Below are positions 12,201 to 24,700 of a stretch of DNA of 64,000 bases, piece by piece. Every line of letters starts with the position of its first letter. The first letter of the stretch is position 1. The notes under the pieces were generated by a model that saw nothing but the letters and a program-made list of their open reading frames with translations, ran no database searches and had not been told where the DNA came from. The translations under genes and the position numbers were made by a program. The stretch is taken from contig CM055819.1 in assembly GCA_029582265.1 (NCBI GenBank), positions 39,918,761 to 39,982,760 of the forward strand, written 5' to 3'. This stretch comes from Zoroaster sp. YZ-2022 (Eukaryota; Echinodermata; Asteroidea; Forcipulatida; Zoroasteridae).

Positions 12201-15200
12201 CTCAAAGGTCACGGAGGCCATGGCCTCTGTTGCCCCTGGTCTTGACCTTGGTGCCCCTTGAAAATGTTCCCATCGATATTCTGATATTCTAATGGAAGTG
12301 CCCTTTACTCAGGAAAAGTGGCCTTGCGCCACACGAGAATGACATTCCAGCCTGCATTGTAAAGTATAGCGTAAGTAAGGGACAAGGGCCAAAGTCATGG
12401 TACAGCCAAGCCTTTGAGAAGCACGGCCAGGCCCAGGCTTTTCTCCCTGCCTACTGGCCTATATAATGAGCTCTGCTTGCCTGGGCTAGGCCCTCCAGAA
12501 GCCCAGGTTATGTTGATTAGCAGGTACTGTATTGTTACAGGATTAGGACTCACAAAAGACGATTAGGAGGCCAGGTAGCCTTGGCCCGGCCAGGCAGCCT
12601 TGGCCCGGCCAGGCAGCCTTGGCCCGGCCAGGCAGCCTTGGCCCGGCCAGGCAGCCTTGGCCCGGCCAGGCAGCCTTGGCCCGGCCAGGCTTCTCAAAGG
12701 CTTGGCTGTACCATGACTTTGGCCCTCCTCCCTAATATTGATTGAATTTTGCAGTACACCGACGTGTGCATATCACTGTATACACGGTGCTTTCCGAGTG
12801 TCTGTGGGAAGCACCGAGTAGACAGTGCTTATACACACATCGGTGTAGGACAAAATTTAATCCGACGCAAGAGTTTCATCAACCTGTAAGTCATATTGGC
12901 AAAACTACTTTGCTTTCTTTTCTTTGAATCAAGATATACATTAACCCTCCTATAGGTTTAACAATCAAAGACATTCAAAATGTGTATGTCACTCCCAACC
13001 CATTGACTTTGTGCAGTGCACTCAAATAAATGCAAGGACATGTGGCTCTGGTAGGAGGTCAAACCAAAACCACTCGACTGTAACTTATGCAGTACATAAC
13101 ACAGCTCTGTGTGACTCTGCATATAACTTGTAAGACATACACAAGTGTGTTTGACTTTGCCACTATCTCCAGCACTCTTATACACATGTGTGAACAATTG
13201 GCAATGCAACCAAAAATACTCAAGTGACTGTCTGTGGGTGCGGTGCTTACTGGGCCAAATTTCAGCTTGGGCATAGGAGGGTTAAGCAACCAATTTGTGA
13301 AAGTGTCCAGTCAAATGCAGAGTCCAAGTCCCGAGAAAAATGTGAAAAAGTTTTCACAATTATTACTGAAAACACTTTGTGTAAATGTGCATATTTTCTC
13401 TGCAATTAGAACACTTTGTAATCAGGTAATTATTGACCAATGCTGTACCATCCCTTTATTCTACTTGGAGATATCAGATACTCTGTCTTGTATTGACATT
13501 ATTGACCAATGCTGTACCATCCCTTCATTCTACTTGGAGATATCAGATACTCTGTCTTGTATTGACATTATTGACCAATGCTGTACCATCCCTTCATTCT
13601 ACTTGGAGATATCAGATACTCTGTCTTGTATTGACATTATTGACCAATGCTGTACCATCCCTCTATTCTACTTGGAGATATCAGATACTCTGTCTTGTAT
13701 TGACATTATTGACCAATGCTGTACCATCCCTCTATTCTACTTGGAGATATCAGATACTCTGTCTTGTATTGACATTATTGACCAATGCTGTGCCATCCCT
13801 CTATTCTACTTGGAGATATCAGATACTCTGTCTTGTATTGACATTATTGACCAATGCTGTGCCATCCCTCTATTCTACTTGGAGATATCAGATACTCTGT
13901 CTTGTATTGACATTATTGACCAATGCTGTACCATCCCTCTATTCTACTTGGAGATATCAGATACTCTGTCTTGTATTGACATTATTGACCAATGCTGTAC
14001 CATCCCTTTATTCTACTTGGAGATATCAGATACTCTGTCTTGTATTGACATTATTTCGGGTATAAATGACTGCTGATTTTTATTTAAAATAAATTTGTTT
14101 ACAGATGATATTAATCTTCATTTGGCCTTCATTCCTGTCTGCAACAAGTTTGATTTCACACGAGACATAGAGCAAGGAATCTATCAAGAGTAAGTGGTAT
14201 TTATGAGGATATCTCGTCGTGTGGCTGGAAGAAGGACGTAACGAAAGTGTGACCGGCTAAAGGTCGTACGCAATTAACCCTCCTACTTCTGGTACCTTTT
14301 TCATACAAGTTGATCCACCATTTGAAACCATTCGCTTTTGTGGTTTTGAATGGTGAAATAACTGTGTACAGTATTGATTCCCCCAAATGGTTTTGAATGG
14401 TAGGTCAGCTAATACAAAACCTTGTTTGGATCTTTCCAAATGGTAGTACAGCCAATACAAAACCTTGTTTGGATACTTCTAAGTGGTGAATCAATGGACC
14501 CTCTATGCATTTGAATGGATTTGAATGGTAGTAAAGCTTGCTACCAACACTGTTCAAATGGTATCACCATGTGTGTACAAAACCAATGGGCATTTTGGTA
14601 AGTGGAAATTTTGAATGGTTTCAAATGGTCAAACAGTAGGAGGGTTAATTAATGTGCAAAATTGTGTTTCAAGAAAACTGAGTGTGAAAGTTTAGTCATT
14701 TTTCTGCCATTTATAAGTCATTGTAGGAAAGTGAAATTCCGCATGTGAATGGAAAAACATGTCTTGGGAGTAATTCTAGCAACAAATATATAACAGTTAT
14801 ACCCTACTCTTTTTTAAAGGAGGCATTTTATTGCTTACGACCTTCTGCTGGGACAAAAAGTTGAACTTTATGTGCCCGGAAGAAGGTCGTAGAGCCTTAC
14901 GACCTTCTTCAGGGCACACAACGATCTGTTGTATTAGGATTCTGGTCATTCATGTGTTCAGAAATGAACGACGATTGTTTGAGTTACAAAGATCTTGACA
15001 CAAAAAAAGTTGATGTAAGGTCGGTGTTTTTTCCCAAAGATGTATTGACAACTTTTCATTGTTTCACAGTCTGCAGGAAGCTCATCCCAAGAATGAATTG
15101 ATGTGGGATGCCCTTGCCAAGAGACATCTAACAGCCACCACTGATGGTAATATACACATGGATTCTTAATTCCAAATTCAGCTATCATGCGACTGTTTCA

Positions 15201-18200
15201 TGTTTGTTTGCATGGAATAAGCTTTTTGCGTGTTGATTAACATATCGGCTCGGAACCCTGTAACACTGATATCGCAGATCAGTTTATAGTGCGCCCGCAC
15301 CAGACTATTCGTGACCGGATGTCAGCCGAGTCTCTGTTGCCAGTCACGTGATTCGGGGCAAGCTTTTTCCGCTTTTTCTTAGAAACCAACAATACTGCAG
15401 CGGTGCGTGGTCTGGTACCTGCAACATATAACTCAATGATCAACGCATTAATAACGATTGGAACCTATCTACACAACTCGTGTTGTTAGTTGCCAGCGTT
15501 GTATTTTGCTTTGAAGGCATTTTAACTTCCTTAGAACTAAAGTTAATGCAGCTGTTTTGACGTATTTGATTGTCCACTATACGTTAGAAAAAACACGGAA
15601 ATACATGTACTTCGTCTTTTGTTGCAAAGAAACTCCTGCAAAATCATCTCACCGAAACTCTTTAGAAACTACATAAAGGCCTATTCAAACACGCATGGTT
15701 GCATCGTTTACGTCCGGCGCGGCCGTAAAGCTTGCCCCGAATCACGTGGCATAGTAACAGTCGCTACGCACAGGGGTCAAAGTCTGGGTCACTTGCACAA
15801 GGCTTATTGGGCTGATGGGGGTAATGCTAAAAGCTCACACATCAAAGAAGTTTGAAATGTACATTTTGAGATACGTAGCTCCACACTGTATACTCAGTGC
15901 TATCAAGTGTCAATATCAATTGATAAATATCCTTGCTGCAAAAAATTCATCAGTTAATGTTATCCAGTTATGATCATTCATACTGTATAATAATAATAAT
16001 AATAATAATGTGTGGACTTATATAGTGCACGTATCCACCAACTGAGTGGTGCTCAAGGCACATTATATTATTACCCCTGCTCATAAGGCTCATAAATCAT
16101 TCCTGAAACCATCTCAGCTCCCTGGGGAGTATACAGCTCAATTGCTGCCATTACAGCGCATATAGGGCTCATCAACCAACTCTGCCCTCACAGGTACCCA
16201 TTTAACCCCTGGGTGGAGAGAAGCAATTATGGTTAAGTGTCTTGCTCAAGGACCCAAGTGTCACGGCCGGGATTCGAACCCACATTCTGCTGCTAACACC
16301 AGAACTTGAGTCCGGTAAGCTAGACCGCTCGGCCACGACACTCCACATGTATGTCGTTAATTTATTCGACTACGATACTGTTATGAAGAAGTTTTTGTAC
16401 AAATTTTTTATACAGATTCTGAGTCAATCCAACTTGCAGAGGAGTCGCAATGCTGTGAGGTTTACGAGACGGCTGTAGAGAGACTACCAACAACCAAGAT
16501 GTGGGGACTGTATGCTGACTACTGCATAGAGAGACTACAGCTTGGGGGAACCTCTGATATCAGTGATAAGGTTAAAAACTAAATTGAAATCCTGTATATA
16601 ATTCACAAGTTTTTTTTCATTCAAAAATCTATTAAAAAAACTTAAAAGCACTAACTTTAAGCCTAACCACCCCAAATCCTGCAAAATCTTCCAAGGGGCA
16701 CTTTTTGGGAACAATTCAGCACTGTTGGAAACTGGTACTTTTCACCTCTTCAAATGGGACAAAATTAGAACCTGGCAAGAAGGACGGACCATAAGTGCTG
16801 AAGATGAAAGATCAATGAAAATGCATGGTGCATTTTGAAGATAAGGGCATGTTTTCAAAAGTGCACTGATGGATTTTGGAGGATTCACGAAGGTTCCTAG
16901 CCAGAATACCTAGGAGATTAGGGTTAAGCTGCACAAAATTGAACATGTCACAGAAGTTTTCCCGAGTCTTATGAAACATTTCAGTTGTAGCACAAAGTAA
17001 AATGCTACTCTGAATTAAATATTTGCTTTTCATGATATATCCAAAATATATGCGATTTGTTTGCTGTGCAAAACTTTGAACAAAATCATTCCCTGAAATT
17101 TGTCATCTTTATATCATATTTTTGAAATATTTTTTTAATTTTTAATTTTACAGAGAGCCCAAAAAACTGTGAAAGTCCTCTCGAATGCAAATGAAAGGTG
17201 TTCACTAACAGAAGACCTGTATTTGAAATGGGTAAGAGTTTTCCTTTTTCTTTCGTTTGCAGATTGATTTAATTTCACAAAATATCAGTTACATTAAGAT
17301 ATAGAGTTACATATAAGATATATGGAAGAGTTTATTTGAATAACTTTATCTTTTTTTTTTCTTTTCGGTTAGGGTATATGCTTTTTCTAGGGGTATTTTA
17401 TTTTAACGGTATTCAGTTTAACTGTCTTTGCTGTTTGTCTCTATGACGCTTTGTGCTATGTGTACCATGTATTGTTGGTTTTTGTAGTTTTGTTCTTTGT
17501 ACAAAATAGTCTTGTGATGTAAATAAAAAAATTAATTTAAAAAAAACAATTTGCCGACTGACATCAGATTTGGGGGGGCGCAAAAATATTTTGCTTGTAA
17601 ATTTACCGACACAACTCTAATATGATCAGACAAATTTACTTGGTTTTCCCCCCAAAATGGACATTCTGTAAATTCGCTCAACTTGGGGGAGGGGGGGGGG
17701 GGGGGACGGGACAGGACAGACAACTGCCACCTGAAACCGCAGCTTATAAACGACTTATAACTTAGAAACATGATATATTTGCAATCGGCAAACCCATAGC
17801 TCAAGGTTTGCCGATTAAAAATGTTTTCTGGACCAACCCTTGATCTAGTACCTTTGTTCTAGTACCCCCCCCTCACTACGGCCCTCCCCAGCTCACTACG
17901 GCCCTGCCCAGAACTATGGATTTCACCCCAGCGCTGTTCACAACAGCAGCCCCAATACCCCTAGCAACATTTTTCAAAACTTCCCAATCACATGTTTAAG
18001 GTAGACCAAGACCAGGGCAACAGAAGTCCATGGCCTCCGTGAATTTCCAGGCCTGTTGCCTGTCTCCCTCCCTGCTCTCATACTCATGGATTCGTTTTTT
18101 TCAATCATTTCATTCAATAATTTCTGTGAACAGTTGACCGTTCTTCAAAGCCTTGGTAGGATAGACGAGGCCAAGGAGGTCGCAGCATTGGCAATCACAG

Positions 18201-18684
18201 CTCATCAACGCTCGGCGGCAATCTGGATGGAATGTCTCCATCTAGCCATGAGGGACTCTGGTACAGGTAGGTTTGAATGATTATATGACTGGTTTTCTTT
18301 TTCACTCCATAGTGAGATCTCATCCCTTAATACCTTTTTGTTTTTCGGAAACTTGTTTTCCGTTTTCTTTAATAAGAGAGAATTTCAAAATAAAATTATT
18401 TCTCCTGATGTTTGATATTATCGCCGACCCCCACCACCCAGCTCCCGGGAATGGACCTCCCTCGCAGTCAATGGAGTCTCCTGAACCGGTTCTGCACCGA
18501 CGCGGGTCCATGCCGCAGCAGCCTACACAAGTGGGGATACGCCGCATCACCACTCTGTGACTGTGGCAAACTTCAGATGATGCACCATGTGGTGGACGAC
18601 TGCCCACTCTCTCGTCTTAATGGTGGCATCAAAGTCTTTCACCAGGCTGAGGACCTTCATTGGGAGATCGACATAGCATAACGA

Positions 18685-18719
<35 letters not shown>

Positions 18720-21700
18720 CCAAATTTAGGATAATAGCTTGGCTTGTGTGTACCCTGCCTTAAGCTTTCCTATGTCTGTACCAAACAGTTTACTCATGGT
18801 CGGGTATTTTCTGTTTAATGTATTTAATTACTCTCACTGAAATTTTGACCTTGGATTTAAATATTCATCCAATATCTTTCTTGTGACAGACAAAGAGCGT
18901 CAGCTTGCAGAGGTTTCTCAACTCTTTGACAGTGCCATCTCCTTCGTCAAGTCTAAGGTGAGTTGATTAACCCTCACTACTACACCTCAAAACCTCCAAA
19001 ATCCATACCCTGATTTTGATGGATTCAGTACTCCACAGTATAGCCCAGCGAATAGAGCATGTAGCCATGTGTACCAAATCCATCAAACTCCACCGGCTAC
19101 TTTTTGTTGGATTCAGTACTCCACAGTATAGCCCAGCGAATAGAGCATGTAGCCATGTGTACCAAATCCATCAAACTCCACCGGCTGCTTTTGTTGGATT
19201 CAGTACTCCACAGTATAGCCCAGCGAATTGAGCATGTAGCCATGTGTACCAAATCCATCAAACTCCACCGGCTGCTTTTTGTTGGATTCAGGACTGCATA
19301 TAGCCAAGCCATGGATGCTTTGCATTTGCTACTGTACCAAATCCATCAAACTCCACCGGCTGCTTTTGTTGGATTCAGGACTGTGTAATATAACCGAGTC
19401 ATGGATGCTTTGCATTTGCCACTGTACCAATTCCATCAAAGTCCAACAATTGGGGTACCTTTTTACTGCATATTGATGGATTTTTGAGCATTCGGGATGG
19501 TTTCTAGCCAATATGCCTAGAGGGTTAAGGCTAAATCTAGAAGAGGGTAATTACTGGGATTTTAACCCTCGTATTCTTTCTAGGCATAGGGAATATGAGG
19601 CTCTTGCATTACTGTCAGTTTGTATTGCTGTCAATCCATAATAATAATAATAATAATAATAATAATGTGTGGACTTATATAGCGCACGTATCCACCAACT
19701 AAGTGGTGCTCAAGGCGCATTATATTATTACCCCTGCTCATAAGGCTCATAAGGCTCATAAATCATTCCTGAAACCATCTCAGCTCCCTGGGGAGTATAC
19801 AGCTCAATTGCTGCCATTACAGCGCATATAGGGCTAATCAACCAACTCTGCCCTCACAGGTACCCATTTAACCCCTGGGTGGAGAGAAGCAATTATGGTT
19901 AAGTGTCTTGCTCAAGGACACAAGTGTCACGGCCGGGATTCGAACCCACATTCTGCTGCTAACACCAGAACTTGAGTCCGGTAAGCTAGACCGCTCGGCC
20001 ACGACACTCCACATGCATTTTCTTATATCACAATCGCAATACCCTTCTGCAAGTTTGTATAACAAAAGTCATCCAACTAAGCTTGGGCGATAACACGATA
20101 ATATCGATTATCACGATACCTTTTTTTGTTCGATTACGATATCGAGAAGCTTTTCAAGTTATCGAAATAAACGTAAATCGCAATTTAAAAAGAAACACAC
20201 ATGTGAGTCGATTCAGAAATTCCATGGAAACAAAATTAGGCCAGTCTTTTCAGTCTTTGTAAGAAGTGATAAACAAAAGCGAACTACTTTTAGTGGTTAG
20301 CTGACTGTCAGATCACAAAGGAGCCACCATACAGGGTCCAGACCCAGAACTCTGTCATTTCTCTTAATCCACCGCCACTCAAAGAAATCTATTCAGATGG
20401 ATTAAGTGTTGGGAATTGAATGCATACCTGTGGTTGTCGGCTCTAAAGCAATCATGCGTAAATGAAAAAAAATAATTGCAATAATATCGAAAATCACAAT
20501 ATATGTCACGATATTGCCCATGATTACATGAAACTTGTTTAAAATTTGACTGGGTTTAAAAAAGTTAAACCGAATCTTTTGAGTATGTTAAAAGCATGCA
20601 CGTTTGAAATAGTCATATGTACAGTGTATGTTGCAGTAAATATTTGTAAACCTTATTTAAATTCAAGTGATTTGGGCCCAATTTCATGGTGCTGCTAAAC
20701 ACAGAATTAATTACTCAATTGTTTCATCTTTGTTCCATTTTTGTTGACACGTTATTCATCGACAGCATGCACTACCTCTGTGGAGCTTGGGTCTAGACTG
20801 GTGCCTCCTCATGAACCCTGATAATGTCCAGGAGATATTCAAGGTACTGGACGATCATTCCGTGCACTGGACTGCGTTTGTGTTGTGTTGTCAGAAACAT
20901 GTACAAAGTTTCCACCGGATATCTATTGTCAAAATTCTAGAGGGCGGTCCTGATGTCTATGCATTGAGAAACCATGCCAATTTCAGCTAAGACTCCCTTC
21001 AACATAGGTCACATTTTACAGAAACTGGCTGCGAGCTATCATGTGTTAATCACAAACAGAAACTCCCTTTCTGATTCTCATATTTTTTTTTCCCAGTACA
21101 GTAAAACGCTTCAATAATGATCACTTTAACAAATATTTGGTTTTGCCGAACATAACCCTTGTCCCACCATTGTTTTTGTATTAACGTCGTAGTGTGTGAT
21201 TGCTGTAACAGCTGACTACAATGTCAGGCCTGTAATTTCTCAGGATTTTTCCTGATTTCAGGATTTGTTACAAATCTCCCTTTCTTGAAAGAAGAGAAGT
21301 AGCCACCCAGGAAAGAAAGAAGTAGCCTGTATTGTGTCCAAACCTCTCCTGAAGAAGATTAGAGCAGGCTAATCGAAACGTAGAGAATAACCCGTGAAGT
21401 CCCTATGGTTCTCCCTGAACCATATTAACCCGTGAAGTCCCCATGGTTCTCCCTGAACCATATTTCTCACTTAGCGACAGTAGAGAAAAACGAGTTGCCC
21501 GAAATTGGTTCTCCCTTGAACCTTTCTCACTTAACGAAGGTTGAGATACGAGTTGTGCGATACGGTTCTTTTCAGAACCTGTATCTCAGCTTCAAGTTAG
21601 TTGAGATAAACACATGGTGTTACCGCAAACCGAAACGATATCGATATTCCACCATGCAAAGCCTCAAAACTTATAACCTCTAGTTTCTTGTTTGTGGGGA

Positions 21701-24700
21701 TGTGGAGAGTCTGTAAATCCTCCACAATTAAACATCCAGGAGGTTCAGTGGGCTTTGTCCTCTAGACCAAAGGTAGACTGTCCCCTGTCTTTATCCTATA
21801 TCAAGGATATAGACAGGCTCCATGCGTACCATTCAAGGGGTTTCATTGGATACGTTGTGCTGAAGATCTGACGTCACGCTTCGATGCTCGCGCTACCTAC
21901 CAAGATCAAAGTTGAGCATCGGGAAAAAATATGGCGGCTGCACGGCCAGGATCTGGTGTAATTCACGCGCCTCTAGCTCAAAGCGTGACATCAGATCTTC
22001 AGGCTAGACCAAAGGGAGGCCCAAGCCCGCTATCCATTTTTCAGGATTTTTTTACTTTTGTCAAATCACACCCACGTGATGTTGTGTGGACACCCATGAT
22101 GTACCATTATAGCCGTGTTGCACTGCACAGACTTGATACTAGTTGCTTTTATATTGTTTTTTTTGTTTCAGGCTGCAATGAAGGAACCATCGGTGATATC
22201 GTCCCCGATGCAAACACGATACTTACAATGGGCAGCTCTTACCAGAGATCTCACTAAGGCCAGAAAGATCTATAAAAGGTTTGTCTTATATATATATACT
22301 GAGACGCAATAGAAACTTACCACTTGTTTTGGAATAGCATAAAATTGTAATGGTTCAAAATAAGACAACACAACAATTTGGATTAGAAATGTTGGCATTT
22401 TATTGAGGAAATGTCCACGTTTTGTCCACTGTACTCGATCCCATCTGTATCCACTTCACCGCGAGTGCACATATTACATTTGTGCATTGTGATTACTGAT
22501 AATTTAAGGTCGAAAAAGTGCTAAGTTTCTATTGCGTCTCAGTATATATCAGATCCAGATCCAGATACCACAGGAATGTGTTTCTTTCCTCGATCATTTT
22601 TGAGGGAAGGTACAACATTGGCAATGTTGGCAAAACTGCTTCTATGAATATGCTTACTCTCTGAATCAAGATATACACTGAAGGGAAGGTACAACATTGG
22701 CAATGTTGGCAAAACTGCTTCTATGAGTATACTTACTCTCTTTGAATCAAGATATACATTGAAGTGAAGGTACAACATTGGCAATGTTGGCAAAACTGCT
22801 TCTATGAATATGCTTACTCTCTGAATCAAGATATACATTGAAGGGAAGGTACAACATTGGCAATGTTGGCAAAACTGCTTCTATGAATATGCTTACTCTC
22901 TTTGAATCAAGATATACATTGAAGGGAAGGTACAACATTGGCAATGTTGGCAAAACTGCTTCTATGAATATGCTTACTCTCTGAATCAAGATATACACTG
23001 AAGGGAAGGTACAACATTGGCAATGTTGGCAAAACTGCTTCTATGAATATGCTTACTCTCTTTGAATCAAGATATACACTGAAGGGAAGGTACAACATTG
23101 GCAATGTTGGCAAAACTGCTTCTATGAATATGCTTACTCTCTTTGAATCAAGATATACATTGAAGGGAAGGTACAACATTGGTCATGTTGGCAAAATTGC
23201 TTCTACGAGTATGCTTACTCTCTTTGAATCAAGATATACATTGAAGGGAAGGTACAACATTGGTCATGTTGGCCAAACTGCTTCTATGAGTATGCTTACT
23301 CTCTTTGAATCGAGATATACATTGAAGGGAAGGTACAACATTGGTCATGTTGGCAAAACTGCTTCTATGGGTATGCTTACTCTCTTTGAATCAAGATATA
23401 CATTGAATGGAAGGTACAACATTGGTAATGTTGGCTAATTGCCTGTATGGATTTTTTCTTTTGTACATCCCAGATTATCCAAGGAGAGGCCGCTGTCAAT
23501 AGATTTCTTCAAGCAGTACATCTCAATAGAGCTGGCCCAGTCAGACCCAAACATGGCAAGGGTACGTCGCTGCTATGAAGATGCCCTTACAGAATTCGGC
23601 TCAACCAGGCCAGGTAAATGTGTGTGTGTGGCTTAAACTTGGGCAATATCGATTTTTTTTTCATCCGTGATATATCAGCAAACATATATCGCGATTTTCG
23701 ATAATATCGCGATTATTTTTTTTGCATTCGCGAATGATTGCTTATGAGTGGACGACCACAGGTATGTACCCCTCTGCAAGAATCACAATAAATCTCAAAT
23801 TCATTTGCATAGTGTGTATGTACTTCTGAAGAAGTTCGCTTTTGTTTCTCACTTCCAAAAGCTGAAAAGACTGTCCAAATTTTGTTTCTGATTTGACTCA
23901 CAATGGTTATTTTTTTTTTAAAATTGCGTTATATTTTTTTTAATCACGATTTGCCGCTGTCTTGATAACTTCAAAAGGTTCTCGATATCGTAATCGAGTA
24001 AAAAAGATATCGCGATATTCGATATTATCGTCTTATCGCCCAAGCTTAGTGTGGGTTTGTTTATGGTGTAAGCTGATGACTTATGACAGAAGGGAACAAT
24101 GGGTGCTCGCTTGGTGGTTATTGTTTGCAAATAATAATATGGAGTGTCGTGGCCGAGCGGTCTAGCTTACCGGACTCAAGTTCTGGTGTTAGCAGCAGAA
24201 TGTTGGTTGGAATCCCGGCCGTGACACTTGTGTCCTTGAGCAAGACACTTGACCATAATTGCTTCTCTCCACCCAGGGGTTAAATGGGTACCTGTGAGGG
24301 CGGAGTTGGTTGATTAGCCCTATATGCGCTGTAACGGCAGCAATTGAGCTGAGATGGTTTCAGGAATGATTTATGAGCCTTATGAGCAGGGGTAATAATA
24401 TAATGCGCCTTGAGCACCACTCAGTTGGTGGATACGTGCGCTATATAAGTCCACACATTATTATTATTATTATTAAATGACCTCGGTTGAAAAACATGTA
24501 CCTATCAAATGGGAGATGCCTAAGCAAGTTATAGTCCAACAACAAAGGGAATGACAGAGGGGAACAATAGGAGGTCCTCGGTCAGGCCTGTCATTTCTCA
24601 GGATTGTTTTTTATTTTAGGATTTCTTGAAAGAAGAGAAGTAGCCACCAAGGGGGAAAAAAAAGAAGTAGCCTGTATTGTGTCCAAACCTCTAGTTTCTG

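Larger units (their letters stand above)
21225..22090. repeat. repeat family H copy interrupted by two insertions
   Basis: Family H text (TTTCTCAGGATTTTTCCTGA; AAGTAGCCTGTATTGTGTCC; GTCCTCTAGACCAAAGG; TTTTTCAGGATTTTTTTACT) is split at 21348-21674 and at 21774-22003. Related copies are at 24586-24860, 37890-38250 and 53215-54060. Confidence 0.7.

Noticed and set aside
13234..14076. Open frames of 280 and 210 codons
   Set aside because: They come from a 69-bp minisatellite whose period is a multiple of three. The repeat is open in two frames, no splice context or homology exists, and the region is inside a UTP6 intron.
16256..16346. Functional tRNA-Leu gene
   Set aside because: A and B boxes are good, but the head runs into a SINE body and the cloverleaf stems are imperfect; identical copies occur as SINEs elsewhere.
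20787..20990. Separate 67-codon gene
   Set aside because: Its first part is UTP6 exon 16 (ends 20843); the rest is intron read-through.
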